Below are positions 9,194 through 17,067 of a stretch of 64,000 bases of DNA, one piece after another; position 1 is the first letter of the stretch; every line of letters begins with the position of its first letter. The translations under genes and the position numbers were made by a program. Origin of the DNA: CAVYUC01 sp963783085 (GTDB taxonomy: Bacteria; Bacteroidota; Bacteroidia; Bacteroidales; Prolixibacteraceae). The DNA lies in NCBI GenBank assembly GCA_963783085.1, contig CAWAMJ010000005.1, positions 248,001 to 312,000 on the forward strand. Reading direction: 5' to 3'. The notes under the pieces are model-generated. The model was not told the origin of the DNA, did no database searches, and saw nothing but the letters and a program-made list of their open reading frames with translations.

Positions 9194-10566
9194 ATCATAC
9201 TAAAAAGACAAATTCAATGATCAAAATAATCCCATCGGTATTATTGATTCTAATCCTTTTCTCGTGTAGTCAAACGCGGATAAAAAAAAATACAAACAAC
9301 ATAGACCTGATTTCCTTTGATTCCCCCTGGACTTCGCCATTCCGTGTAGATTCAATCCACCCGCATCATTTGGTTAATAATGAAGGCGAACATTTGCTGA
9401 TCCTGAACAAAACCGAATGGGCTTATTTTGCCAGCGCCGATCCGGAGGGAGTTCTGAAACGGGCCAAAGCACAGGGAGTAAATGTAATCCGCGTCTGTTT
9501 GGAAGGAACTCCCTATTACGATGTATTGAAAATGGATTGCTGGCCATGGGGCGGAACCCGCCAGCAACCTGACTTCACCTCGTTCAACGAAGCTTACTGG
9601 AACGAAGTGGAGCGGCGTGTTCGTCTGGCCGGGGAAAACGGTATCGGAATTGACTTGAATATTTATTTTACCCTCAGGAAAAGTGCGAGTCAGTTGCCCA
9701 GTCAAAAAGAATACTGGAATGAAATTCTTCAGCGATTAGGGAAATATTCCAACATTCTCACCTGGGAAATCATGAATGAATATCTGGGTAGCGAAAATTT
9801 TCAGGATTCGGTGGGGTGGTACTTTTACCGGAACGATCTGTGGCAAAGGCCGGTTATCACTTCCGACGGAACAACCGACGATGCTGCCTGGCCGGATAAA
9901 AAATGGATGGGAATGGCTATCGTTCATACCTGCACCGGTTCCACACCGCAATACGATTTGAAGGACTGGTATTTTGCAGTGGCCCAAAATACGCGGTCGC
10001 ACGGCAAACCTGCATTCAACAATGAGTCGGGCAGGGAGATCAGGCATAAAAATGACGACCCAATCCACCGCCGCAAACAAGCATGGATTTGGTATTCCGC
10101 AGGTTGTCACTGGACCTGGCACTCGTGGGAAGGTTGTGAAGGTATCGATGATGCATCGTACCGCGGTCCGGGACAGGAGTTTATGAAACCGGTTACTGAT
10201 TTTTTCAGGTTATTGCCGTTTTGGAGAATGGATCCAAATTTCACCATTTTCAATGCCGAAACTGATGGCTGGTTTTCTGTAGCGCTGGCAGAACCTTCAC
10301 GTAAAATAAACATTGTATACCTCTGTACGAATGAAACCGGAAAACAGGTTTCGCAAAATACCGCCGGAATCCGCCTGCCCGATGGAACGTACGCTGTAAC
10401 ATTCATTGATCCGGCAACTTTAACTATCATCCAAACCACTGAATTAAAATCAACCAACCTCGGGCGGCTCAGCGATCTTGCCATTCCTGCTTTTACCGAT
10501 GATTTGGTAATGAAAATTGAGCGCACCGAAAAAGAAGAACGAAGCACAATTAAAGGGACGGAGTAG
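9190..10566 (+). CDS. Predicted GH5-like/DUF4038-type glycosidase lipoprotein
   Basis: A 458-residue protein whose export signal, IIPSVLLILILFSCSQ, ends in a plausible lipobox (LFSC). The start at 9190 overlaps the upstream stop; an internal ATG at 9217 would give a tighter signal peptide. The barrel begins with HHLVNNEGEHLLILNKTEW, which fits the DUF4038/apiosidase-like opening. It contains GVNVIRVCLEGTPYYD, TWEIMNEYLG with the NE acid/base pair, and FNNESGREIRHKNDD with a second conserved Glu. After about residue 365 a small beta domain follows. It ends the plus-strand run of hydrolases. Exact substrate is unknown. Confidence 0.65.
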   Translation: MNHTKKTNSMIKIIPSVLLILILFSCSQTRIKKNTNNIDLISFDSPWTSPFRVDSIHPHHLVNNEGEHLLILNKTEWAYFASADPEGVLKRAKAQGVNVIRVCLEGTPYYDVLKMDCWPWGGTRQQPDFTSFNEAYWNEVERRVRLAGENGIGIDLNIYFTLRKSASQLPSQKEYWNEILQRLGKYSNILTWEIMNEYLGSENFQDSVGWYFYRNDLWQRPVITSDGTTDDAAWPDKKWMGMAIVHTCTGSTPQYDLKDWYFAVAQNTRSHGKPAFNNESGREIRHKNDDPIHRRKQAWIWYSAGCHWTWHSWEGCEGIDDASYRGPGQEFMKPVTDFFRLLPFWRMDPNFTIFNAETDGWFSVALAEPSRKINIVYLCTNETGKQVSQNTAGIRLPDGTYAVTFIDPATLTIIQTTELKSTNLGRLSDLAIPAFTDDLVMKIERTEKEERSTIKGTE

Positions 10567-10567
10567 T

Positions 10568-10652
10568 GAGAATGTATGTATTTGAAGATGATGCTTCCGT
10601 TCCCATTTTTCCGTGAAAAAGAAATCTTAAACTTCGTCCAATGTGCTGTATT
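10568..10652 (-). repeat. Decayed copy of part of the gene at 12409-12882
   Basis: This stretch right after the glycosidase stop aligns by eye with 12782-12872: both contain GAGAATGTATGTA, CCGTGAAAAAGAAATC and CTTCG followed by AATGTGCTGT, with scattered substitutions and small gaps between. It therefore matches the N-terminal coding part of the hypothetical gene beyond the sulfatase but has no open frame. The two copies flank the sulfatase, which suggests an old duplication or recombination scar. Confidence 0.7.
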
Positions 10653-10705
10653 GTTAACTTTAGTTGTATTTTTTTGAATGGTTATCCTTTAATGAATTAT
10701 CATTT

Positions 10706-12109
10706 CTATTTTCCGGGAAACCATTCTGTATCATACGTTTCAGCCAACTTTTTCAATATTGACCGATGATCAGGCGCGTTTGTGAAATGGGTTGTTTCGT
10801 AAGGATCTTTATTCAGATCGAGTAGCTGAACTTCTTTCCCTGCCAAATCATAAACCATGTATTTATACCCATCGCGGTGAACGACCATGCGTCCCACTTC
10901 GCTTTCAACGCCGAGGGTTTCGCGCCAGTTGTGCCGGCGGCCTTCAAAAAGCGGTCGCAGGCTCCGTCCCCGCGGATCGGCAACAGCTTTAATTCCTGCA
11001 TAATCGCAAACCGTAGGAAGCAGGTCCAGCCCGTTTGAAACCAGGCTCATGCTATCAACCTGCCCGGCAGCAATGTGTCCTTTCCACATCGCCATCAGCG
11101 GGATATTGGTCACTTCTTCGTATAAGGTAGATTTATGTTCCAGCCGGTGCGCCCCGTCGTGGTCGCCATGGTCGCTGGAAAAAATAACCAGCGTATTATT
11201 TTCCTGTCCGCTTTGCCTCAGGGCATCGAGCACCTGCCGGATTTGCCCGTCGACACGTTCTGTTAACCGGCAGTAGGCGTAACGGTGCATTCGCCAGTCT
11301 TTTTCTGAATAACGTTCGCGGGCATTTTCGCGGAATTGCCGTTGAGTGATTAATGCATTAATTGCTTTTGGTTCATCCGTTTGTGGTTCGAAATTCGGAG
11401 GAAGCGGCGGGCACCACGATGCAAAAAATTCTTCTTCTGAAAATCCCGGCGGTTTTTGCAGGGCTTTGTCCAGTTCGCTGATTTCAGTTTCTCCTTTTCT
11501 TAGCAGCAGGCTGTCGAAATCCGTTGTGGCAAAATCGCGGATGGCCATGTAGCAAATGTCGTGCGGGTTAATAAACGATACGACCATGTAATATGGATTG
11601 TTGTGATTGGATTTGATAAATCGAGCTGCAGCTTTGGCCAGATCGTCCCGTTCATCATTACTGATACCGGTAAAACCGAGGGTTTCCGGCAGCAATGATT
11701 TTGGCAGGTGTTCCTTTCCGCCGTAAATCAAATCGTACCCGGCCTGTTTCAGGAAAGCAGCGATGGTTGTGTTTTTCACCTCATCCGAAATTTTCGGGAT
11801 ATGCGCAGCACCCACGTTTTCTCTTACTTCCTTTTCTTTATCGTCAGTGAAGGCTGAGGGAAACCTCCCTGTCATAAAACTTACCCGGGCAGGGGTGCAA
11901 ACCGGATTGGTTGTGTAAGCCCTTGTGAAACGGATGCCGTTTTCGGCAATGTAATCCATGGCCGGTGTTTTCAGCCAGTGATTACCTGCGCAACTCATCA
12001 TGCCGGCATGCTGCTGATCGGTAATGATGAAAATGATATTTGGCCGTTCCTGTGCGGCGGCCAGCTTGATTATAAGAATTAAAAGCAGGAGCACTGAGAA
12101 TCTTTTCAT
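10706..12109 (-). CDS. Sulfatase (formylglycine-dependent, S1-type), exported
   Basis: I use the ATG at 12109 (467 residues) because it begins a good signal peptide, MKRFSVLLLL through LAAAQ; an upstream ATG at 12208 would add a 33-residue charged extension that looks spurious. The alkaline-phosphatase-like domain starts RPNIIFIITDQQ, with metal ligands at D31/Q32. The sulfatase signature is C71-T-P-A-R75, where Cys would be converted to formylglycine by an anaerobic or aerobic maturase not present here. FSSDHGDHDGAH gives the second metal-binding site. It removes sulfate esters, most likely from a polysaccharide in the periplasm. It points opposite to the hydrolase run, so it is separately expressed. 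Confidence 0.88.
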   Translation of the reverse strand: MKRFSVLLLLILIIKLAAAQERPNIIFIITDQQHAGMMSCAGNHWLKTPAMDYIAENGIRFTRAYTTNPVCTPARVSFMTGRFPSAFTDDKEKEVRENVGAAHIPKISDEVKNTTIAAFLKQAGYDLIYGGKEHLPKSLLPETLGFTGISNDERDDLAKAAARFIKSNHNNPYYMVVSFINPHDICYMAIRDFATTDFDSLLLRKGETEISELDKALQKPPGFSEEEFFASWCPPLPPNFEPQTDEPKAINALITQRQFRENARERYSEKDWRMHRYAYCRLTERVDGQIRQVLDALRQSGQENNTLVIFSSDHGDHDGAHRLEHKSTLYEEVTNIPLMAMWKGHIAAGQVDSMSLVSNGLDLLPTVCDYAGIKAVADPRGRSLRPLFEGRRHNWRETLGVESEVGRMVVHRDGYKYMVYDLAGKEVQLLDLNKDPYETTHFTNAPDHRSILKKLAETYDTEWFPGK

Positions 12110-12408
12110 TTGTTTTGTTTTTTTAATGAATGCGTAGCTTTTCTTTTCGTCTCGTATCCGGTATTTCCGGAAAAGCCAAATTACAATTAAATCATTTTCG
12201 CAGAACATTAAAAAGTAAAAAAATCCGACAGCAGGCGAAATGTGCGTGCTTTAGATGTTGAGAATGCGCCACAGACCGTAAGGGTGCCAAAATCCTGGAA
12301 ATCCCCGGTTTGCCGGATTAACCCGCGACTAACCCTTCCGGATACTTCCCGGTTTGCATCGAAAGTGTGGCAACTTTATGCCGACGGCTTCATCCACAAC
12401 AGGAAGAT
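12110..12408. other. Non-coding stretch between sulfatase and hypothetical gene
   Basis: About 300 bp containing the sulfatase upstream region on minus. It is AT-rich near 12120-12230 and I see no convincing ORF, RNA or strong hairpin. A plus-strand open frame here continues across the neighbouring minus-strand gene and is judged a shadow. Confidence 0.4.
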
Positions 12409-12882
12409 TCAGTCGACATCATCAGAAGGATCAACAATGGTCAATTTAAAATTATATCCGGTATATGGCTCCAGAAGGGAAAGTAATTCTTCAACAGTAA
12501 TCATTTTGCCATCAATTTCAAAGGCAGTATCAAAACCTGAATCAGGCAAGTCCGTCCATTCTATTCTCCCCCTGAGTATTTGCTCGCCGGATATTGAAAA
12601 CCTTCCGTCTTTTTTGATTAAATGGCGCTGGTTCATTCTGGTTTTAAGTTTCTCCTTCAGTCTTAATTCTGCTACTTCAACGTCTGTTTCAATGTCCGTC
12701 AACACCTGAAATGTGCGTGGTATTCGTTCCGGCGTTTCGGGAATTACTTCAATTGCCTCGGAAAGCCATCTTATTCCAAGCGAGAATGTATGTACTTTAA
12801 AATGATGTTTCCGGTTCCACTTGTCCGTGAAAAAGAAATCGTACCCTTCGTTTAATGTGCTGTGAATTATGGTTTCACTCAT
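12409..12882 (-). CDS. Hypothetical protein, unrecognised
   Basis: A soluble protein of about 157 residues beginning MSETIIHSTLNEGYDF (the ATG at 12882 is preferred; one at 12909 adds nine residues). The sequence is regular and well behaved: GIRWLSEAIEVI, an acidic VLTDIETDVEVAELRLK helix, RFSISGEQILRGRIEW and a C-terminal ITVEELLSLLEPYTGY segment. No signal peptide, membrane span or catalytic motif is visible. A decayed copy of its 5' region lies at 10568-10652 on the other side of the sulfatase, which supports it being a real gene that was once duplicated. I cannot assign a function. Confidence 0.6.
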   Translation of the reverse strand: MSETIIHSTLNEGYDFFFTDKWNRKHHFKVHTFSLGIRWLSEAIEVIPETPERIPRTFQVLTDIETDVEVAELRLKEKLKTRMNQRHLIKKDGRFSISGEQILRGRIEWTDLPDSGFDTAFEIDGKMITVEELLSLLEPYTGYNFKLTIVDPSDDVD

Positions 12883-13043
12883 TTTTATGCTTTTTGATAT
12901 ATTCAACACCGGCGAAACTAAACATTTTTCAATAGAGGTGGTTTTCGAACCAGCTGAAACTGGTTAAAAAATAACCTGATGACCGATCCATATTCCTTTT
13001 GCAGGCATCTGGAATAAATATTATCTTTAAATCCAAAACAATT

Positions 13044-14265
13044 ATGATGAACAGCAGCGTAATTAACTTCGAATAATTTCCTTCGCACTTTAAGCGTTTT
13101 TTCTGTTTTGTAGTATAGTCAGTTATCATTCGAATGCCCAGCCGAAACAACGTTCAAATCAACGGATTATTACGTAGCGGCTTATGTATGGCCGTCGTGC
13201 CACCACGACGAACGTTTTGGCAATATGTTGTGGCCCGAAGGGATTGGCGAATGGGAAGTGATCAAAAAAGGAAATCCGCGTTTCCCCGGACATTATCAGC
13301 CCCGGCAACCGTTATGGGGCTGCGAAATGGACGACGACCCGAAAGTGGTGGAAAAATGGATCGATGCGGCCGTTGATCATGGAGTCAATATCTTTGTTTA
13401 CGACTGGTACTGGTTCGATGGTGGTCCATTCCTGGAGAGCGCTCTCGATAATGGTTTCCTGAAAGCGAAAAATAATTCGAAAATGCAGTTTTACATCATG
13501 TGGGCCAACCACGATGTAAAACGAAACTACTGGAATGTGCATAAATTTAAAGACGATGCATCGCTGCTTTGGGACGGCGCCGTGGATTGGGACAATTTTA
13601 AAATTATTGTGGACAGGGTCATTAAACAATATTTCAAACAGCCCAACTATTTTAAAATCGATGGAAAGCCGGTGTTTTCCATTTTCAGCATCGATAATTT
13701 GCTGCAAAGCTTTAACGGCAGTGCGGAAGAGACGCGTAAAGCGCTGGATTACTTCAGGGAAGAAGTGAAAAAAGCCGGTTTCCCGGGATTACATATTCAG
13801 TGGAACCAGGGCGGCGGTTCGGTAATGTCGAAAGAGGCAGCTCAGCGGTTTTCCAACCGGGTAACCGAGATGGGATTCAACAGTGTGGCCATGTATAATA
13901 TGGGAGGCATGAATGAGGATTACCTGGTTTACGGCGCCAATTCAATGAAAATACGCGCACAAATGGATTCGATTTTAGATGTGCCGTTATTTCCATGCGT
14001 TTCCATCGGGTGGGACGATACGCCACGGTTCCCGGCAAAGGGAATTCACGATGTGGTGCATTATCACAACACACCCGCCAGTTTTGCGGCTTTGCTGTAC
14101 AAAGCCAAACAATATGCCGACAGCCATCCTGAGCAGCCCAAACTGATTACCATCAACGCCTGGAACGAGTGGGTGGAAGGTAGTTACCTGTTACCCGACA
14201 TGTTGAACGGATATGGTTACCTCAATGCGGTGAAAAAGGTGATGAGCGGCGGGTTTGACGAGTAA
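13044..14265 (+). pseudogene. WbsX-like (glycosyltransferase WbsX / GH99-like) protein with broken 5' end
   Basis: From 13225 to 14265 a 346-residue frame is open and matches the WbsX-like family: LWPEGIGEWEVIKKGNPRF, IFVYDWYWFDGGPFLE, FYIMWANHDVKRNYW and ITINAWNEWVEGSYLLPD. Similarity continues upstream without a start codon (DYYVAAYVWPSCHHDERFGN), and a signal-peptide-like run, AFFLFCSIVSYHSNAQPK, is readable in another frame from about 13092. A start near 13044 or 13047 is plausible, with a stop and one shift between. The family is linked to polysaccharide degradation or assembly; a periplasmic glycan role is inferred. Its 3' end is duplicated at 20536-20845. Confidence 0.7.
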
Positions 14266-14295
14266 ACGTTGATAAAAGTTATTTTTCAGGGAAGA

Positions 14296-15396
14296 ATGGC
14301 AACAATACATCAAATCAGGAAAAAGCAGAGTTTCCAGTCATTTTCAGGAATGCTGTTATTCATTATTTTCTGCATCCCGGCATCCCACGGTCAAGTTATA
14401 ACCCGCGGAATTTATGGACATCCGAAACCACTGTGGGAAAAAGGCTACACGTTACCAGAGCTGGGTATAAATGCCGTATTTGTGCATAGTGGGTCTATTG
14501 ATTCGGAGTTGATGGAACGGACAAAAAAAGAAGGTGTAAAAGTTTATGCTGAATTTGCTGTTTTAAATGGGAAAGATTATATAAAAGAACATCCGGAAGC
14601 ATGGGCTGTCAATGAAAAAGGGGAGAGGGTTGAAGCGGCTTCATGGTTTATGGGTGTTTGCCCGACAGAACCAGGTTTTCGTAATTACCGATTCACACAG
14701 TTGCGCAAATTATTACATGATTATGATATTGAAGGGGTTTGGATGGATTATGTACACTGGCATGCCCAATTTGAAGAACCTGAACCAATACTGCCTGAAA
14801 CCTGCTTTTGCGAAAATTGTCTTTCTGCTTTTTCCGAAGAAAAACACGTTGAGATACCGGACAGAAGTACAGCTGAAAAGGCGCAGTGGATTTTACAAAA
14901 TAAAGATGAGGTATGGCGCGATTGGCGTTGCCAGGTTATTTACGACTGGTCTGTTCAAATCCGGAATATCATACGCCAACAAAAACCCGGAGCATTGCTT
15001 GGGATTTATCATTGTCCGTGGGATGACGGGGAATTTGAAGGAGCCCGCCGGAGAATACTCGGGCTTGATTATGATCTTTTGCGGGATGTGTTTGATGTAT
15101 TCTCACCTATGGTTTATCATGCACGTATGGGCAGGGAGCCGGTTTGGGTGAACGATAATATTCAATGGCTTTGTAATCGGCTAGATATAAAACAGGGTTC
15201 ATTTCCGAAGGTGTGGCCCATTGTGCAGGCTTACAATAATCCTTACACCATATCTGCAAGCGAATTTGAAACTGTCCTGAAAGGTGGGCTGGCCGAAAAA
15301 TCAAGCGGTGTAATGATGTTTACCACAAGCGCCGTTGCCGACGATACAGGAAAAATTGCAGTGATGAAAAAAGTATATGAGAATAGTATGCATTAG
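14296..15396 (+). CDS. Predicted glycosidase, putative GHL6/GHL10-like TIM barrel, exported
   Basis: I start at ATG 14296, which gives a short basic N-terminus and a signal segment, GMLLFIIFCIPASHG. The mature part of about 330 residues has VKVYAEFAVLNGKDYI, then PEAWAVNEKGERVEAASW and GVWMDYVHWHA with acidic residues at barrel strand ends, followed by a CFCENC cysteine cluster found in related putative glycosyl hydrolases. DVFDVFSPMVYHARMG and VWPIVQAYNNPYT complete the barrel. It starts 30 bp after the WbsX-like gene and is probably co-transcribed with it. The next 36 bp separate it from a MITE. Catalytic residues cannot be assigned. Confidence 0.65.
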   Translation: MATIHQIRKKQSFQSFSGMLLFIIFCIPASHGQVITRGIYGHPKPLWEKGYTLPELGINAVFVHSGSIDSELMERTKKEGVKVYAEFAVLNGKDYIKEHPEAWAVNEKGERVEAASWFMGVCPTEPGFRNYRFTQLRKLLHDYDIEGVWMDYVHWHAQFEEPEPILPETCFCENCLSAFSEEKHVEIPDRSTAEKAQWILQNKDEVWRDWRCQVIYDWSVQIRNIIRQQKPGALLGIYHCPWDDGEFEGARRRILGLDYDLLRDVFDVFSPMVYHARMGREPVWVNDNIQWLCNRLDIKQGSFPKVWPIVQAYNNPYTISASEFETVLKGGLAEKSSGVMMFTTSAVADDTGKIAVMKKVYENSMH

Positions 15397-15431
15397 TTCA
15401 CCGTGCTCGGTTTAAATCAACTATGTTCTAA

Positions 15432-15603
15432 TTCTACTTTGACAGATTAAATGAGAAAGCGATTTTTCTGATTTTTCACCCCAACCCCCAGGGGAGAAAT
15501 CAGAAAAATCCCCGCCTGCAGTCGGGCAGGTATGCGGTTCCCCTTGGGGTTTAGGGTAAAACGCATGGATTTTTCAATTTTGGATAAATGTGTCAAAGTA
15601 GAA
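15432..15603 (+). mobile_element. MITE-like element, copy 1 (172 bp)
   Basis: The ends are perfect 13-bp inverted repeats, TTCTACTTTGACA and TGTCAAAGTAGAA, and both sides are followed by CTAA, a candidate 4-bp target duplication. The interior has no ORF but contains GATTTTTCTGATTT and its inverse plus a CCTGCAGTCGGGCAGG-type palindrome. A near-identical copy lies in the opposite orientation at 19922-20094. Confidence 0.8.
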
Positions 15604-15666
15604 CTAAATATTTTCATAAAAAATTTCTTCAAGTACTTATAACGGGAAATCTAATTTGATAGTCAT

Positions 15667-15700
15667 AAAAAAAGGGTCCGGCTATTTATAGCTAAACCCT
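15667..15700 (-). terminator. Rho-independent terminator of the peptidase-tyrosinase operon
   Basis: Read on minus, AGGGT and ACCCT arms enclose an inner GCTAT/ATAGC stem and are followed by a run of seven T (15667-15673). It lies about 140 bp after the tyrosinase stop and inside the MITE pair, so the operon carries its own terminator. Confidence 0.75.
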
Positions 15701-15842
15701 CAAAATTTTTTGGTTACAACAAGTAAGTCATTAACTGTTCCTTACCCTTCGGTTGTATAAACTACGATTTTCCGGAAAAACTATGGTGTTGTTCAATTGG
15801 CGATTTCATGCTTTTTTTTGATGTTGAAACAACTCCGTATGT

Positions 15843-17021
15843 TCAAAAAGCCTCAATTTCAACAGTCATTGTTTCAGCTTTTCTGTGATCAAAATGTGGT
15901 TCGCCAGGCGCAACAGGAAGCACAGTTATCGTGGCGGTTTTATCTTTATCCCTGATATTTTTTCTTAAACTATCAGTGATATTTAACTTGAGGATTAGGG
16001 GTTCATTGCCCCTGATGCTTTGTCCATGAGCTTTGCCCATTCCAAAAATTCCTACAGAACCGGCAAATTTTGCATTGTCTGACAATGGAGTTTTGGCGTT
16101 CGCTTTTTTCTCGTTTATAAATACGCGTGCTTCAATACTTTCCATGGGCATGTTTTCAGACCTCATAACCAAATTTATACGACTTGAATCGAAAATCCAG
16201 GGTTCTACCGGAATTTCAAAAACAGGTTTGATTGGCCATACAAAAGGCGGAAGAAGAAAACACCATAGCCGATAAGAATAATTCCAGTCTGAAGTATTTT
16301 CAAAATCGCTACCAATATGCCAGTTGTTGGTATAGGGGCGGATAAAAGGTTGCAAGGTTACATTCAATTCGGAAGAAGGCATAGCGCCTGCCGTAATGTT
16401 TTGCCACGATGCCCAAAGCCTGTCGACGTTGGCATGGTGAAAAAAGAAAATAGGATCGAAGGCGGCATAAGCGACGCTTGTCATTGAGCCGGAAAAACGA
16501 ACATGAACGGAACCGTGAATTCCGTTTAATGTACCCGCGTAATTGTTAAAATTTAGTTCAGACTGATTCGCTGCAGCAGAATTGGCCAAATCAGCGAAGC
16601 TTACTGTATTGATATCGGAACGCCGGGTAGTAAAACCGCCACCCGCAGACGGAGCTATTGGTCCGCTGTATAGTGGATTGTCAACAGTTTGCCCTGAGCG
16701 GTTGGTATACGTAGGAGATTTGCATGGTTCAGGTATGCCCTGATTGGTTGTAGAGTTCCAGTCCCAAAACGGCAAAGTAACGTCGCATCTTATATCGCGA
16801 AGAGCGTTCTCCAATTCCAGTAAATAAGCCCGGTGCCAGCTTAAAAATCCGCTTGTTGAACTGTGACTGCAGTAAGAAGGTGAAGGCAAACCATGAAGGC
16901 CGGCGATACGTGTAAAACTCTTTGGGTTTGATTCCGGCAGCTGGTAGATACCAGCGAATGCTTCCCGAAGGTCATGTAATTCCTCTGTCGTAAGACATTC
17001 AATGTTTTTTCTGATTCTCAT
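15843..17021 (-). CDS. Tyrosinase (type-3 dicopper monooxygenase)
   Basis: A 392-residue protein with the complete tyrosinase core. CuA ligands are visible as H43 (AGLHGL), H53 (SYCSH, with Cys51 placed for a Cys-x-His thioether) and H63 (SWHRAYLLELE). CuB ligands are H169 and H173 (NGIHGSVHVRFSG) and H196 (DPIFFFHHANVDRLW). It would oxidise phenols to quinones. Residues about 270-392 form a separate beta-rich C-terminal domain, as in pro-tyrosinases and plant polyphenol oxidases whose extra domain blocks the active site. No signal peptide is present. It is 46 bp downstream of a metallopeptidase gene, which could remove that domain; this is a hypothesis. Confidence 0.85.
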   Translation of the reverse strand: MRIRKNIECLTTEELHDLREAFAGIYQLPESNPKSFTRIAGLHGLPSPSYCSHSSTSGFLSWHRAYLLELENALRDIRCDVTLPFWDWNSTTNQGIPEPCKSPTYTNRSGQTVDNPLYSGPIAPSAGGGFTTRRSDINTVSFADLANSAAANQSELNFNNYAGTLNGIHGSVHVRFSGSMTSVAYAAFDPIFFFHHANVDRLWASWQNITAGAMPSSELNVTLQPFIRPYTNNWHIGSDFENTSDWNYSYRLWCFLLPPFVWPIKPVFEIPVEPWIFDSSRINLVMRSENMPMESIEARVFINEKKANAKTPLSDNAKFAGSVGIFGMGKAHGQSIRGNEPLILKLNITDSLRKNIRDKDKTATITVLPVAPGEPHFDHRKAETMTVEIEAF

Positions 17022-17067
17022 CTTTATAAATTTTGATTAAAAATTCTATACTTAACTGGTGTAAAAA

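Noticed and set aside
12242..12709. Plus-strand 155-codon open frame
   Set aside because: Lies antisense to the better-behaved minus gene 12409-12882, which also has a decayed duplicate; Ser-rich shadow composition.
12929..13150. Small minus open frame upstream of the WbsX-like gene
   Set aside because: Overlaps the probable signal-peptide region of the plus gene and has low-complexity content.
15500..15560. Possible CRISPR-like repeats from the palindromic CCCCTAAA/GGGG sequences
   Set aside because: Only isolated copies, no regular spacers and no cas genes in the window.
15447..15632. Open frame inside MITE copy 1
   Set aside because: Made of MITE palindromes and terminal repeat; no protein signal.
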